Assembly (NCBI GenBank): GCA_020849535.1
Contig: JADLGB010000333.1
Span: 1 to 40,573, forward strand
Direction of reading: 5' to 3'
Source: Candidatus Hydrogenedentota bacterium
GTDB taxonomy: Bacteria > Hydrogenedentota > Hydrogenedentia > Hydrogenedentales > SLHB01
Length of the DNA: 40,573 nucleotides
Part shown: piece after piece, positions 1-8,283 of the stretch
Position numbering within the stretch: position 1 is the stretch's first letter
Layout of the letters: each line of letters begins with the position of its first letter
The notes under the pieces: generated by a model
Database searches by the model: none
The model's input: the letters and a program-made list of their open reading frames with translations, nothing else
Told to the model about the DNA's origin: nothing
Position numbers and translations under genes: made by a program

Positions 1-107
1 CACGCCCTCCTTTGGTGGACAAGAAAAGGTCTTCGACACATCGATTCTTATCCATCTCAAGAGGGCATTTCTATGAAAAGTCCAAAAACCCTGTTTAGGA
101 CAAGGCT

Positions 108-130
108 GATCCCCCTTCAAAGGGGGACCC
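108..130. repeat. Short palindromic intergenic repeat
   Basis: This is a near-perfect palindrome with 8-bp arms (TCCCCCTT and AAGGGGGA) around a 2-nt loop. The same core recurs at 262-312, 32048-32098 and 32154-32187, so it belongs to a dispersed family. The rest of 1-330 holds no convincing gene. It contains CCCGCAGGGTCG twice (near 210 and 245) and the longer repeat copy at 262-312. Confidence 0.7.
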
Positions 131-261
131 ATACGGCACTACATCTACATATATGCAGAAGTTTTTGGGGTAACGCTGGGGCGCTTGATTCGCAAAACAC
201 ATGACCCGCAGGGTCGCGTGTGGTTCCCTGTCGAAGGGCACAAACCCGCAGGGTCGCCTGA

Positions 262-312
262 GGTCCCCCTTTGAAGGGGGCAGGCCCGCGGGGCCGAGGG
301 GGATGTTTCGCC
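262..312. repeat. 51-bp dispersed repeat, copy A
   Basis: Read on the minus strand, this segment matches 32048-32098 almost base for base at both ends. Both begin GGCGAAACATCCCC and end CCCCCTTCAAAGGGGGACC, and the middle 15 or so bases differ. It lies just downstream of the stop codon of the TPR lipoprotein gene, so its hairpin might also act as an mRNA end. No U-run follows it, so a terminator role is only inference. Confidence 0.7.
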
Positions 313-330
313 GATAGCCTGCGCTTAGCT

Positions 331-1449
331 CTACTTGCTCTTCTTGATCGCCTTTTCGATCCCACCGTCTTCGGGCATGCCCAAGGCGCGGGCCTTCTCA
401 TACGCAGCCTGCGCCGAGCCAGCATCCTTCTTCTCCTTGGCATACCAGTAGGCAAGATTGAACCATGCAGGGCCATGGTCCGGCGCAGTCTGTGTGATCT
501 CCATTGCAATGGCGATCGCATCGTCCACCTGATCGTTATGCGCGAGGTTCACCGAGTAACTGTTGCGGATGGCGACATTGGCGGGATCAAGTTCAACAGC
601 GCGCTTGAAATGCTGCGCGGCCTCATCGAACTCCTTGCGGTTCATCGCCAACTCGCCAAGGGCAAAGTGTCCCGCCGCATTGTCTTCGAGGCCCAGTGCG
701 CACATCAGCGCGGACGCCGCATCGTTGGCCGCCTTCTCGAAACGCTCTCTGAGAATCGCGCCGCCGTCGGCGGTCCAGCGCGAGACCTTCTCCTCATCGA
801 CGGTGAACTCGGGATTCGAGATGTTGTACCCCCCGCGCTTGGTCGGGTTACCGAGCTTGGCGTTTGCCAGGGCCGGCTCGTTCGTGACGATCAGTACGTC
901 GTCCCATAGATCCTTGCCCTCGGGAAGAAGGACTAACTTGCCATCGAGTTTCGTGGCAAGCGTCCCGTCGGAACCATAAATGCCGAAGGTCATCACCACA
1001 TCGAGGAGCATGTCGTGGCCGTCCTTCGAAAGACCGGCGTAACGCGCTTCGACGGCATCCTGGCGGGAGTTCGTGCCCGCGGAACTGCGGAGCGGCGCCA
1101 CGCGCGGAATCTCCCTCTGTGCGGCCGCTTTCAAGTGCGACTCGATGATGCCCGCGAAGACTTCCGCCGCGTTGTAGTCCTTGAGTGCCTCGCGAATCGG
1201 GCCGCGGAACTTCGCGTTGACCACGGCGTCCGTACCGGTGCCCAGCAGGATGCCCGCCGAGCCCGCGAGGCGCAGAGTCTTGCCCGCGGGGGACACCGAT
1301 ACGATCATTTCATCTGGAGTGGCCTTCGCGGACCAGACCGGCGACTGCGACGTTTGCAGCGAGGTGGGCCTGTTGGAGTCGGTCGTGGCACAGCCCGCGG
1401 AGATCATGGCGCCCAGCAAGGCAATGCCAAGGGAACGGTACAGGTGCAT
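331..1449 (-). CDS. TPR-repeat lipoprotein, function unknown
   Basis: A 372-residue predicted lipoprotein. A short hydrophobic signal (residues 5-19) ends at a lipobox-like ISAGC with Cys20, so the mature protein should be anchored in the envelope by a lipidated cysteine. The C-terminal third (about 260-366) has three degenerate tetratricopeptide repeats, recognisable from patterns such as FDEAAQHFKRAVELDP and AWFNLAYWYAKEK, which usually act as protein-binding scaffolds. The middle (about 30-255) is not recognised. The start is supported by GGAG about 7 nt upstream. It is the last gene of a minus-strand series but is separated from the next gene by about 300 bp that hold a mobile-like palindromic element, so it probably has its own promoter. 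A specific partner cannot be named. Confidence 0.85.
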   Translation of the reverse strand: MHLYRSLGIALLGAMISAGCATTDSNRPTSLQTSQSPVWSAKATPDEMIVSVSPAGKTLRLAGSAGILLGTGTDAVVNAKFRGPIREALKDYNAAEVFAGIIESHLKAAAQREIPRVAPLRSSAGTNSRQDAVEARYAGLSKDGHDMLLDVVMTFGIYGSDGTLATKLDGKLVLLPEGKDLWDDVLIVTNEPALANAKLGNPTKRGGYNISNPEFTVDEEKVSRWTADGGAILRERFEKAANDAASALMCALGLEDNAAGHFALGELAMNRKEFDEAAQHFKRAVELDPANVAIRNSYSVNLAHNDQVDDAIAIAMEITQTAPDHGPAWFNLAYWYAKEKKDAGSAQAAYEKARALGMPEDGGIEKAIKKSK

Positions 1450-1588
1450 GAAAAGTCTCCATGTTGAATGACGCAGAAAACCACGCGCACTGTGCGAACA
1501 GGGCGCGGCGCAGCGAGAGGAATTCTAGCATGTCGGCGGGGGCGAACCCAACGGCGGCTTGAATGGCGCCGATTGGTACCTTATGAAG

Positions 1589-1738
1589 ACACAGGCGAGG
1601 GCGCCTATGCCACACGCGCCTGCCATGCCTTGGGGTTGCTCTTCCTCTCTTTCAGTCGTTGCTTCGCCCGGCGGCGTCAGAAGTCTCCGACAAACTGGGG
1701 ATTGGTGACAGACGTGTGGCACAGTCGCCTCGGCTGTG
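1589..1738. mobile_element. MITE-like palindromic element, diverged copy
   Basis: This 150-bp segment has inverted ends: left 1589-1616 (starting ACACAGGCGAGGGCGCCTAT) and right 1713-1738 (CGTGTGGCACAGTCGCCTCG and on). The arms match with several mismatches. The left arm and the next 20 or so bases are nearly identical to the start of the element at 30446-30596, which has the same length and layout. No gene lies inside. The flanking 1450-1588 shows nothing else recognisable. The element sits between the release-factor-like gene and the TPR lipoprotein gene. It is either a non-autonomous transposable element or a REP-like palindrome; no transposase is seen nearby. Confidence 0.7.
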
Positions 1739-1748
1739 CTCTTTGTCT

Positions 1749-2072
1749 CTATTCATCCCTCGGCGCGCGCCGAAGGGCCTTCTTCTGCCCCTCCTTCTTC
1801 TTCTCATCAACGCGCCGGACCTGCGACGCGCGACTGGGCTTCGTTGCGACACGCCGTTTAGGCCTGCGCCGCCGCGCGGCTAACCGCCGCTCCAACTCCG
1901 CCAACGCCTCGGCCTTGTTCCTGTGCTGCGACCGCGAAGCCGTCGCCACCACGATCAAACCCGTCGGCACATGCCGCACCCGCACCGCGGACTCGGTGAC
2001 GTTCTTCTTCTGTCCACCGGGACCGCTACTTTTGAAGAAGGTGATCTCTATTTCGTCTTCAGGGATAGGCAT
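1749..2072 (-). CDS. Release-factor-like GGQ domain protein (peptidyl-tRNA hydrolysis)
   Basis: A small (107-residue) stand-alone RF-1-type catalytic domain. The GGQ tripeptide at residues 19-21 lies in SSGPGGQKKNVTESAVRVRH, the loop that positions water for peptidyl-tRNA ester hydrolysis in class I release factors. Domains for stop-codon reading are absent, and the C-terminal 40 residues are a Lys/Arg-rich tail like the ribosome-binding tails of ArfB/mtRF-R-type rescue factors. This suggests a ribosome-rescue or release-factor-like role, though the substrate is not proven. I chose ATG at 2072 because GAGG lies 6 nt upstream; a GTG at 2081 in the same frame is the alternative. It follows the ABC permease gene by about a dozen bases and is probably co-transcribed with it. 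Confidence 0.85.
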   Translation of the reverse strand: MPIPEDEIEITFFKSSGPGGQKKNVTESAVRVRHVPTGLIVVATASRSQHRNKAEALAELERRLAARRRRPKRRVATKPSRASQVRRVDEKKKEGQKKALRRAPRDE

Positions 2073-2084
2073 GGACCTCACTCA

Positions 2085-3368
2085 CTACCGCGTAGAATCG
2101 CCGTCGGCTATGTCTGTCGGTACGTGTCCATCACTGTCGGCGCGAGTACTGCACGTGAGCCCAGCAAGCCGGTACTGCCCAATTAGAGTCCATTGTCGAA
2201 GGGAAGGACGACCCGCGAACACGATGTACGTACAGACACCGATGGTGAGCACGAAAGACCAATACGGTGACAGACCCAAGAGGGCGAAGCCAAAGGGTAA
2301 TAGGGCACCCAGCAATGCCGTGGCGATCGGTATCACAAATACGTGGTCATATCCCGGTATCACCGTCCGCCTCGTCAGAAGACGGCCCATGATCGAAAGC
2401 GGGGACTGGAGACGCCAGCAATTATACTTCAGCAGCCGCCAAATTCCGGCTGCTGCCGTTACAACTGCAACAGCGCCATGAAAGTAGATCCCGCCATCAA
2501 AGTTTACGAGTGTCTCAACATGGTGTGCAGATGCAAGTACCCATGTTACGATCAGGATGCTAACTGCGAGAGCCGCGCGCCTTGACTGCAGGGGTGCGAT
2601 GGGTGTCCATGGTCCGAGAACTGCCAAGGGCCAGCCGAACTTGGATTCGCGATGGGAGATACTGTTGTTCTCGGCTTCTGGGCTGTAAGTCAATCTGTAA
2701 AGAAAATCTTCTGTCTCTTTTGTAGTGACCGAGCCACCGGATGTCTTCTCGGTTCTGCGAACCGCACCCTGTGGTGTTCGCGGTATGCCTTTTCTAAGGG
2801 CGTCAGGGCGATAGGAATCCGTAATAAACCGAAAGAGGGCAAGAAATAGGCCCGTCAGGACTATGAGGGCAAGCCAAGGGCGGTCGAGAAGCGCGATGGG
2901 CGCGGCCAGACCCATCATGGCGGCCCAGGCTACCACTGGTCGCCCCACCTTCATGAAGACGAAAACAAACGCAAGGAGGTAAGCGAATACGAATCCGAGC
3001 AAGGTAGAGTACCAGGGAAAGGCCGAGTTTGTGAAGGTCAACGGCGTGAATGGCACCACGAACAGAAGATCGCGCCAATCAAGGAGTACTGGCCCGAGAG
3101 GAAGCGGCTGCGAGCTATCGTATGGTGTCATCAAGAGCCAATCGCGATAGCCAGGCAAGGTGGCTGGGTGGTAATTGAACACGCGGTGATAGGCATACCC
3201 GAAAGTTATGGTGACAACGGCCGTGAGGACGAAGATTGCGTTTTCACCATCCGCGATGTGTCGTGGCTCTCCTGTTATCTTCGGCAGGATTACGAGAAGA
3301 ACTGTCATGAAGACGAGGCTCCAATAGGACCCCGAGCGCGGCCACAGCTCGAAGAACTTCCGTGTCAT
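2085..3368 (-). CDS. Multi-pass membrane protein, probable ABC transporter permease
   Basis: A 427-residue hydrophobic protein with about 8-10 predicted membrane segments, for example around residues 15-32, 43-60, 90-110, 120-140, 145-180, 265-290, 300-320, 345-370 and 375-395. A soluble loop of about 60 residues lies near 190-255. I recognise no family motif. The role is inferred from its partner: its ATG overlaps the TGA of the ABC ATPase gene (ATGA, 3365-3368), the usual arrangement for translationally coupled ABC subunits. It would then be the membrane part of an ABC-2-like exporter or a membrane-remodelling system of unknown substrate. The downstream GGQ protein starts within about 13 bp of its stop. 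Confidence 0.75.
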   Translation of the reverse strand: MTRKFFELWPRSGSYWSLVFMTVLLVILPKITGEPRHIADGENAIFVLTAVVTITFGYAYHRVFNYHPATLPGYRDWLLMTPYDSSQPLPLGPVLLDWRDLLFVVPFTPLTFTNSAFPWYSTLLGFVFAYLLAFVFVFMKVGRPVVAWAAMMGLAAPIALLDRPWLALIVLTGLFLALFRFITDSYRPDALRKGIPRTPQGAVRRTEKTSGGSVTTKETEDFLYRLTYSPEAENNSISHRESKFGWPLAVLGPWTPIAPLQSRRAALAVSILIVTWVLASAHHVETLVNFDGGIYFHGAVAVVTAAAGIWRLLKYNCWRLQSPLSIMGRLLTRRTVIPGYDHVFVIPIATALLGALLPFGFALLGLSPYWSFVLTIGVCTYIVFAGRPSLRQWTLIGQYRLAGLTCSTRADSDGHVPTDIADGDSTR

Positions 3369-4144
3369 TTCGGCTGCCTTTCCAAGTACCGGTCGATATT
3401 TGCCAGGGTGTCCGCGTGCATGAAGTGGGCGAGGATGTCTTCGAGGCCGCCGGTGGCGGAGGTCATGGTGCGCAGGCCGTCGATGGTATCGCAGGCGACG
3501 AGTTCGCCGTCGCGGAGGATGGCAATGCGTTCGGCAATCTCCTGGACAATCTCCGGGACGGGGGTCGTCATCAGGACGGTGATGTCGTTGCGTTCGGCGA
3601 GCCGCTGCATGACGCGTTTGAGCGCCAGCAGTGCTGCTGGGTCCAGGCCGCCGGAGAAGGGTTCGTCGAGCAGAAGCACGGGCGCATCGCTGACGAGCGC
3701 GGAGCAGATCGAGATCTTCTTCTGCTGTCCCGTGGAATAGGAACTGATAGGCGCATCGCCGTGTTCGTCGAGGTCGAACAGCGCGAGAAGCCGATCGATG
3801 TGATCGAAGAGCCGATCATACTCGACGCTGTACAGCCTGCCGACGGCGAGCAGGAATTCGCGTCCGGTCTTCTGCACGGGCAACCATGGGTGGTCTGGCA
3901 GATAGAAGACCTTGCGGCGAATGGCGAGTTCCGCTTCCTCGGAGCTGCGGCGGCGCAGGCCATCGATCTCCACGTAGCCTTTCTGCGGCGCCAGCGCGCC
4001 TGCGATGGACGCGAGCAGGGTGCTTTTCCCCATGCCATTGGGCCCCATGAGGGCGACCACTTCCCCGGCGTGGATGTCCAGGTTGATGTTGCGAAGCACA
4101 GGGCGGACCCCGTAATGCTGGGTGAGGCCGACCACTTTGATCAT
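3365..4144 (-). CDS. ABC transporter ATP-binding protein with degenerate Q- and H-loops
   Basis: A 259-residue nucleotide-binding domain. Walker A is GPNGMGKST (residues 34-42), the signature is STGQQ (137-141) and Walker B is VLLLDEP (156-162), followed by a D-loop-like SGGLD. The canonical Q-loop glutamine position reads YLPD (81-84), and the switch-histidine position reads TTP where most families have TH. These substitutions could weaken coupling or hydrolysis; ATP binding should remain. It works with the membrane protein whose start overlaps its stop by 4 nt. The 158 bp between this gene and the upstream sulfatase hold a nonamer repeat array. The substrate cannot be read from sequence. 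Confidence 0.9.
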   Translation of the reverse strand: MIKVVGLTQHYGVRPVLRNINLDIHAGEVVALMGPNGMGKSTLLASIAGALAPQKGYVEIDGLRRRSSEEAELAIRRKVFYLPDHPWLPVQKTGREFLLAVGRLYSVEYDRLFDHIDRLLALFDLDEHGDAPISSYSTGQQKKISICSALVSDAPVLLLDEPFSGGLDPAALLALKRVMQRLAERNDITVLMTTPVPEIVQEIAERIAILRDGELVACDTIDGLRTMTSATGGLEDILAHFMHADTLANIDRYLERQPK

Positions 4145-4202
4145 GTAGCAGTACCCCCTTTCGCCGTTGCGGACAGGCTAGGGCAGCGGCGTGGGGGAAG
4201 TC

Positions 4203-4302
4203 AATCGGACGGATTGGACGGATCGGACCGATCGGACTGGATTGCGCAAAAGCCGCGCCCGCGGCGCTCCGCCGTCCGATCGGTCCGATCCGTCCGATTC
4301 CC
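4203..4302. repeat. Inverted pair of CGGACGGAT-type short tandem repeats
   Basis: The left block (4203-4243) is built from a roughly 9-bp unit (CGGACGGAT, TGGACGGAT, CGGACCGAT). The right block (4271-4302) is its inverted complement, lacking one unit. The two could fold into a long hairpin with a 30-nt loop just past the sulfatase stop codon, so the array may end or insulate that transcript. A related block lies at 11138-11172, upstream of araD. Confidence 0.75.
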
Positions 4303-5736
4303 TCAGCGATACTGTCTGCCGTCTGGGGCTTCAGGCTCGGTTTGTGGCGGCGGGTCTTGGTGCTGCGCGGCCATGAGCGCGCGCAGTTGCTCCACAACCG
4401 ACGGCTGGTCCGTGGCCAAGTTGCGTTGCTCGCCGGGGTCGCTTTCGAGATCATACAGCTCAACCGGCGCATCCAGCCCGGGCGCGATTGCCTTCCACTT
4501 CCCCGCGCGCACGGCGCTCTGGATCTTGGGTCCCCACATTTCCCAGTACATGAACTCATGCTCCTTTTGCGGATGGCCAATGGCATCCGAGCCCAACAGC
4601 GAGGGAAGAATGGACAGTCCATCCAGGGCCGCGGGCAACGCGCTCTCCGCTCCTGCCAACTCCGCGAGCGTGGGAAGGATATCGGAGAAAGTCCACGCGA
4701 AATCGCTTTCCGATGCGGCCGCGATATGGCCCGGCCAACGCGCAATCGCGGGAACGCGTATGCCGCCTTCGTACAGCGTGCCTTTATACTCTCGAAGGCT
4801 GCCATTTGCCTTGAAGAACTCCGGTTCAGCAAGCGAGTATCGATCGGCGCCGTTATCGGAACTGAAGACCACGAGCGTGTCCTCGTCGAGGGCGAGTTCC
4901 TTGAGCAGGTCCATGACACGGCCCACGCCCTTGTCCATGTAGGTGATCATCGCAGCCAAGTTGGCTTTCGGCTCCTTGGGAAGGGCGTAGCCTTCGCGCC
5001 AGCGAAACTGGTGAGGCTTCTCCTCGAACTTGCCCGTGTACTCCCGGAGCGATTCCTCGGGGACCGTCCACTCATGATGCGGAATGGTCACGGGCAGGAA
5101 ACAGAAGAAGGGGCGATCCCGGTTCGCGCGGATGAACTCGAGCGCCTTGTCGAGGATGACGTCGTGGGAGTACTGCGTCCGCTTCCCGTCCATGTTGCCG
5201 GGCAGGGGATACCGCTCATCGTTGTACCAGAGGTAGTCCGTGTAGTAGAACTGGGCGTGCCGCTGATGCAGATAGCCGAAGAATTCGTCGAAGCCCTGGC
5301 GGTGGGGCACTCCTTCTGTTTGTGCATCGCCTAATCCCCACTTCCCGAACAAGCCGGTAGCGTATCTCGTGCTTCTGAGGACTTCCGCCACGGTTACGCA
5401 GGATTCCGGCAGTGCGATGCCGCCCGAGTTTCCGCGCACTGCCGCATGCCCGCCGTGGAGGCCGGTCATCAGCACGCAACGGGAAGGCGCGCAAAGCGGT
5501 GCGCCGGAGTAGGCCTGGGTGAAGCGCATGCCCTCGGCTGCGAGCCGGTCGATGTTGGGGGTCCGGATGTTCTGTTGACCGTAACACCCCAGGTGGCCGT
5601 AGCCGAGGTCATCGGCCACGATGAGCACGATGTTCGGTGGCCTCGCGGATTGGGATTGCGCAATCCCGCTCTCGCCGAAGCCTGCCGCGGCCAAGGTCGC
5701 CAGGCTGCTTGCCTTCAGGAAATCGCGCCGTTTCAT
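4303..5736 (-). CDS. Tat-exported sulfatase (arylsulfatase family)
   Basis: A 477-residue family S1-type sulfatase that hydrolyses sulfate esters. The active-site motif CAPSR (82-86) carries the cysteine normally converted to formylglycine, so a maturation enzyme encoded elsewhere is needed. The metal-binding aspartates are Asp42-Asp43 in VADDLGYG. C-terminal features include YEGGIRVPAIARWPG and SSDNGA, typical of the family. The N-terminus MKRRDFLKAS plus a hydrophobic stretch is a twin-arginine signal, implying periplasmic or extracellular action. I chose ATG at 5736 because AGGAGGA lies just upstream; an in-frame extension to 5793 would bury the signal. It follows the alpha/beta hydrolase gene by 37 bp. 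The natural substrate, perhaps a sulfated polysaccharide, is inference. Confidence 0.95.
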   Translation of the reverse strand: MKRRDFLKASSLATLAAAGFGESGIAQSQSARPPNIVLIVADDLGYGHLGCYGQQNIRTPNIDRLAAEGMRFTQAYSGAPLCAPSRCVLMTGLHGGHAAVRGNSGGIALPESCVTVAEVLRSTRYATGLFGKWGLGDAQTEGVPHRQGFDEFFGYLHQRHAQFYYTDYLWYNDERYPLPGNMDGKRTQYSHDVILDKALEFIRANRDRPFFCFLPVTIPHHEWTVPEESLREYTGKFEEKPHQFRWREGYALPKEPKANLAAMITYMDKGVGRVMDLLKELALDEDTLVVFSSDNGADRYSLAEPEFFKANGSLREYKGTLYEGGIRVPAIARWPGHIAAASESDFAWTFSDILPTLAELAGAESALPAALDGLSILPSLLGSDAIGHPQKEHEFMYWEMWGPKIQSAVRAGKWKAIAPGLDAPVELYDLESDPGEQRNLATDQPSVVEQLRALMAAQHQDPPPQTEPEAPDGRQYR

Positions 5737-5773
5737 ATGGCTTCCTCCTGATAGTCTCCATGGAAGATGTACG

Positions 5774-6652
5774 TCATTGGTTCGGCTCGACACTGGGCAC
5801 GAGCGAATCGAGGAAACGCGTTATCCCTTCTGTGTAGACCATGCCGGAATCATACCATCCCGCATTGTGGTCTCCACGAATATCGAGGAAGGTCTTCGGC
5901 TCCCGCGCCAATTCAAATAGCCGCTTTCCATGATGATACGGAATAATCTCATCGTCAGGGCTGTGGATTATGAGAACAGGTGTGTTGACCTCGCCAATCC
6001 TTGCCGCGCTATCGAAGCGGTCGCGGATGAACCAGCGCACGGGGACAAAGGGGAAAATCTCTTGTCCCATCTTCACGACGCTCACGAAAGTGCTCTCCAG
6101 GATGAGCGCGGCGGGCGGAGTGCTCCTCACTTCCCACGCGAGCTGCGTTGCTACGCCGCCGCCAAGGGATCGTCCAAAGATCACGATACGGTCCGTTTTC
6201 TCGCCTTTCACGGAGGTGAGGTACTGCCAGGCGGCAAGTGCGTCGGCAATGCAACGCTTCTCGGAAGGACTCCCGCTGCTGTTGCCGTAGCCGCCGTAGT
6301 CGAAGATAAAGACGTTGAACCCGAGGTCGCGAAACACGGCCATGGACTCGAGCCGGTCCGCCATGGTGCCCGCGTTGGCGTGACAGAAGAGCAGCGTGCC
6401 GCGCGCGTTCTCGACAGGAACGTACCATCCGCAGGTACGCTCTCCCTGTACATCCAGAGTGAAATCCTCAAACGACCAGCGAAAGGCGGGGTCGGCGGGC
6501 GTCCGCCAGATGGAGCCGCCGCGCGGGAAAATCATGGCCGTTTGCAGCGCATAAAGCATGATAATCAACCCCGCGTAGCCCAATAGTGCCACTACCGCGA
6601 GCTTGAGGAGGAGCCTGGACCAGCGGAATCGCCGTTGTCGAGGTGTGCCCAT
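5774..6652 (-). CDS. Membrane-anchored alpha/beta hydrolase
   Basis: A 292-residue serine hydrolase of the alpha/beta fold, close in pattern to the BEM46/YfhR-like group. One membrane segment lies near the N-terminus (about 15-37). The oxyanion region is HANAG (91-95), the nucleophile elbow GRSLGG has Ser162, the acid is probably Asp233 or Asp234 in HSPDDEIIP, and His262 in GDHNAG completes the triad. Substrates of this group are poorly known (esters or acyl groups). It is the first gene of a minus-strand pair with the sulfatase (37-bp gap) and diverges from the TrpB-like gene across a 167-bp shared upstream region. Confidence 0.88.
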   Translation of the reverse strand: MGTPRQRRFRWSRLLLKLAVVALLGYAGLIIMLYALQTAMIFPRGGSIWRTPADPAFRWSFEDFTLDVQGERTCGWYVPVENARGTLLFCHANAGTMADRLESMAVFRDLGFNVFIFDYGGYGNSSGSPSEKRCIADALAAWQYLTSVKGEKTDRIVIFGRSLGGGVATQLAWEVRSTPPAALILESTFVSVVKMGQEIFPFVPVRWFIRDRFDSAARIGEVNTPVLIIHSPDDEIIPYHHGKRLFELAREPKTFLDIRGDHNAGWYDSGMVYTEGITRFLDSLVPSVEPNQ

Positions 6653-6681
6653 CTTCTCCCGTCTCGCGGTGCGGTGAAAGT

Positions 6682-6710
6682 TTCATGGCGCGTGCCGAAT
6701 TGTGTATGAT
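6682..6710 (+). promoter_or_regulatory. Candidate promoter for the TrpB-like gene
   Basis: TATGAT (6705-6710) is a good -10 match, with TTCATG (6682-6687) 17 bp upstream as a weak -35. Downstream, before the start codon, two small hairpins can form: CGGC-GCAA-GCCG near 6722-6733 and GGGCC-GAA-GGCCC near 6755-6767. Whether they regulate anything is unknown. Confidence 0.35.
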
Positions 6711-6819
6711 AGGGCAGTAACGGCGCAAGCCGCCTGACAGATTGGGGGGGCAGACGGGCCGAAGGCCCAATTGCCGGGCATCGCGGATGGCCCCATTCAT
6801 CCGACGCGGAGAAGCACTC

Positions 6820-8193
6820 ATGCACCAGTACAACTTTCTGCTGGACGCGGGCAAAATGCCCGACCATTGGTACAACATCATCCCGGATTTGAAGACGCCA
6901 ATGGCGCCACCCCTGCATCCGGCTACGCACAAGCCGCTAAACCCGGAGGACCTCGCGGCGATTTTTCCGATGGCGCTGATCGAGCAGGAGATGTCGAATA
7001 AGCCGGCGATCTCGATTCCCGGCGAGGTGATGGACATTTACAAGTTGTGGCGTCCCACGCCGCTGCGGCGCGCCTACCGGCTCGAAAAGGCACTCGACAC
7101 TCCCGCGAAGATCTTCTACAAGAATGAAAGCGTGAGTCCCTCCGGTAGCCACAAGATCAACACCTCGACCGCGCAGGTTTATTACAACAAGGCCGAAGGC
7201 ATCAAGGAAATCTCGACGGAGACCGGGGCGGGCCAGTGGGGCACGGCGCTGTCGATCGCGTGCAGCATGTTCGGATTGAAGTGCACGGTATACATGGTGC
7301 GGGTCAGCTACGATCAGAAGCCTTACCGGCGCAGTTTCATTCAGACGTACGGTGGCGTGATCTATCCCAGCCCCAGCACGACGACGGATGCGGGGCGCGC
7401 GTTTCTCGCGGAAGATCCGAATACCACCGGCAGCTTGGGCATGGCCATTTCCGAGGCGGTCGAAGTCGCGGTCAAGAGCGGGGGCGCCATCAAATACAGC
7501 CTCGGCAGCGTGTTGAACCACGTGCTTCTGCACCAGACCATCATTGGGCTCGAGGCGAAGCAGCAGATGGAAAGTGCCGAGGCCTACCCCGATGTGGTCA
7601 TCGGGTGCTGCGGCGGCGGGTCGAACTTCGCAGGGCTGGCCTTCCCCTACGTGCAAGACAAGATGAAGAAAGGCAAGGACATTGACATCATCGCGGTGGA
7701 ACCTACCGCTTGCCCAACCTTGACGCGGGGACTGTACGCCTACGATTACGGCGATACCGCCATGATGACGCCATTGTTGAAGCAATACACACTGGGTCAC
7801 AACTTTGTACCGCCCGGAATTCACGCGGGCGGATTGCGTTACCACGGCGTTGCGCAGCAGGTTGCGCACCTCACGCGCGAAGGGACCATCCGCGCGGTGG
7901 CCGTCCATCAGAATCCCGTGTTCGAGGCGTCTCTGCTCTTCGCGAAGTGCGAAGGTATCGTGCCCGCGCCCGAAGCAGGCCACGCCATTCGCACGGCCGT
8001 GGATGAGGCGCTCAAATGCAAGGCCTCCGGCGAATCCAAGACGATCCTCTTCAATCTCAGCGGCCATGGCCACTTTGACATGTCGTCCTACGACTCCTAT
8101 TTGGCCGGCAAGCTGGTAGACTTCGACCTCGATGAGGAAGCCCTGCGCCGCGCCGAAGAAGCGATCCCGAAGGTTGAGGAAGTGAGCGCGTAG
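6820..8193 (+). CDS. trpB: TrpB2-type tryptophan synthase beta chain-like PLP enzyme
   Basis: A 457-residue pyridoxal-phosphate fold-type II enzyme of the longer TrpB2 class, which condenses indole (or a related nucleophile) with serine. The PLP lysine is Lys112 in PSGSHKINTS, and the phosphate-binding glycine loop is CCGGGSNFAG. The N-terminal extension (LDAGKMPDHWYNI) and the TETGAGQWG motif are characteristic of the TrpB2 group. I chose ATG at 6820 for its GGAGAAG ribosome site; an in-frame upstream extension to 6742 has none. The gene stands alone with no trpA or other trp genes beside it, and a strong terminator follows. It may salvage indole or act in another beta-substitution reaction. 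Tryptophan synthesis is the family default, not shown here. Confidence 0.93.
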   Translation: MHQYNFLLDAGKMPDHWYNIIPDLKTPMAPPLHPATHKPLNPEDLAAIFPMALIEQEMSNKPAISIPGEVMDIYKLWRPTPLRRAYRLEKALDTPAKIFYKNESVSPSGSHKINTSTAQVYYNKAEGIKEISTETGAGQWGTALSIACSMFGLKCTVYMVRVSYDQKPYRRSFIQTYGGVIYPSPSTTTDAGRAFLAEDPNTTGSLGMAISEAVEVAVKSGGAIKYSLGSVLNHVLLHQTIIGLEAKQQMESAEAYPDVVIGCCGGGSNFAGLAFPYVQDKMKKGKDIDIIAVEPTACPTLTRGLYAYDYGDTAMMTPLLKQYTLGHNFVPPGIHAGGLRYHGVAQQVAHLTREGTIRAVAVHQNPVFEASLLFAKCEGIVPAPEAGHAIRTAVDEALKCKASGESKTILFNLSGHGHFDMSSYDSYLAGKLVDFDLDEEALRRAEEAIPKVEEVSA

Positions 8194-8219
8194 AGGACGC
8201 GGCCATCGACGCAACTCGC

Positions 8220-8258
8220 GGACCACGCCGGACACCAATCCGGCGTGGTCCTTTTCTT
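8220..8258 (+). terminator. Intrinsic terminator after the TrpB-like gene
   Basis: A perfect 13-bp stem (GGACCACGCCGGA at 8220-8232 with TCCGGCGTGGTCC at 8239-8251) encloses a CACCAA loop and is followed by TTTTCTT. It works for plus-strand transcription. On the minus strand no U-run follows, so it does not obviously end the facing RDD gene. Confidence 0.93.
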
Positions 8259-8283
8259 GTCTGTGGCGAAGATGATGCGGGCC

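Noticed and set aside
3362..4942. 526-codon open frame on the plus strand
   Set aside because: It is antisense to the well-supported ABC ATPase and sulfatase genes, and its translation has no recognisable motifs.
5737..5793. Upstream extension of the sulfatase start
   Set aside because: The Tat signal begins at 5736 with a perfect AGGAGGA ribosome site; the extension would precede it.
6937..8238. 433-codon open frame on the minus strand
   Set aside because: It lies antisense to the TrpB-like gene, whose motifs are complete, and overlaps the terminator.
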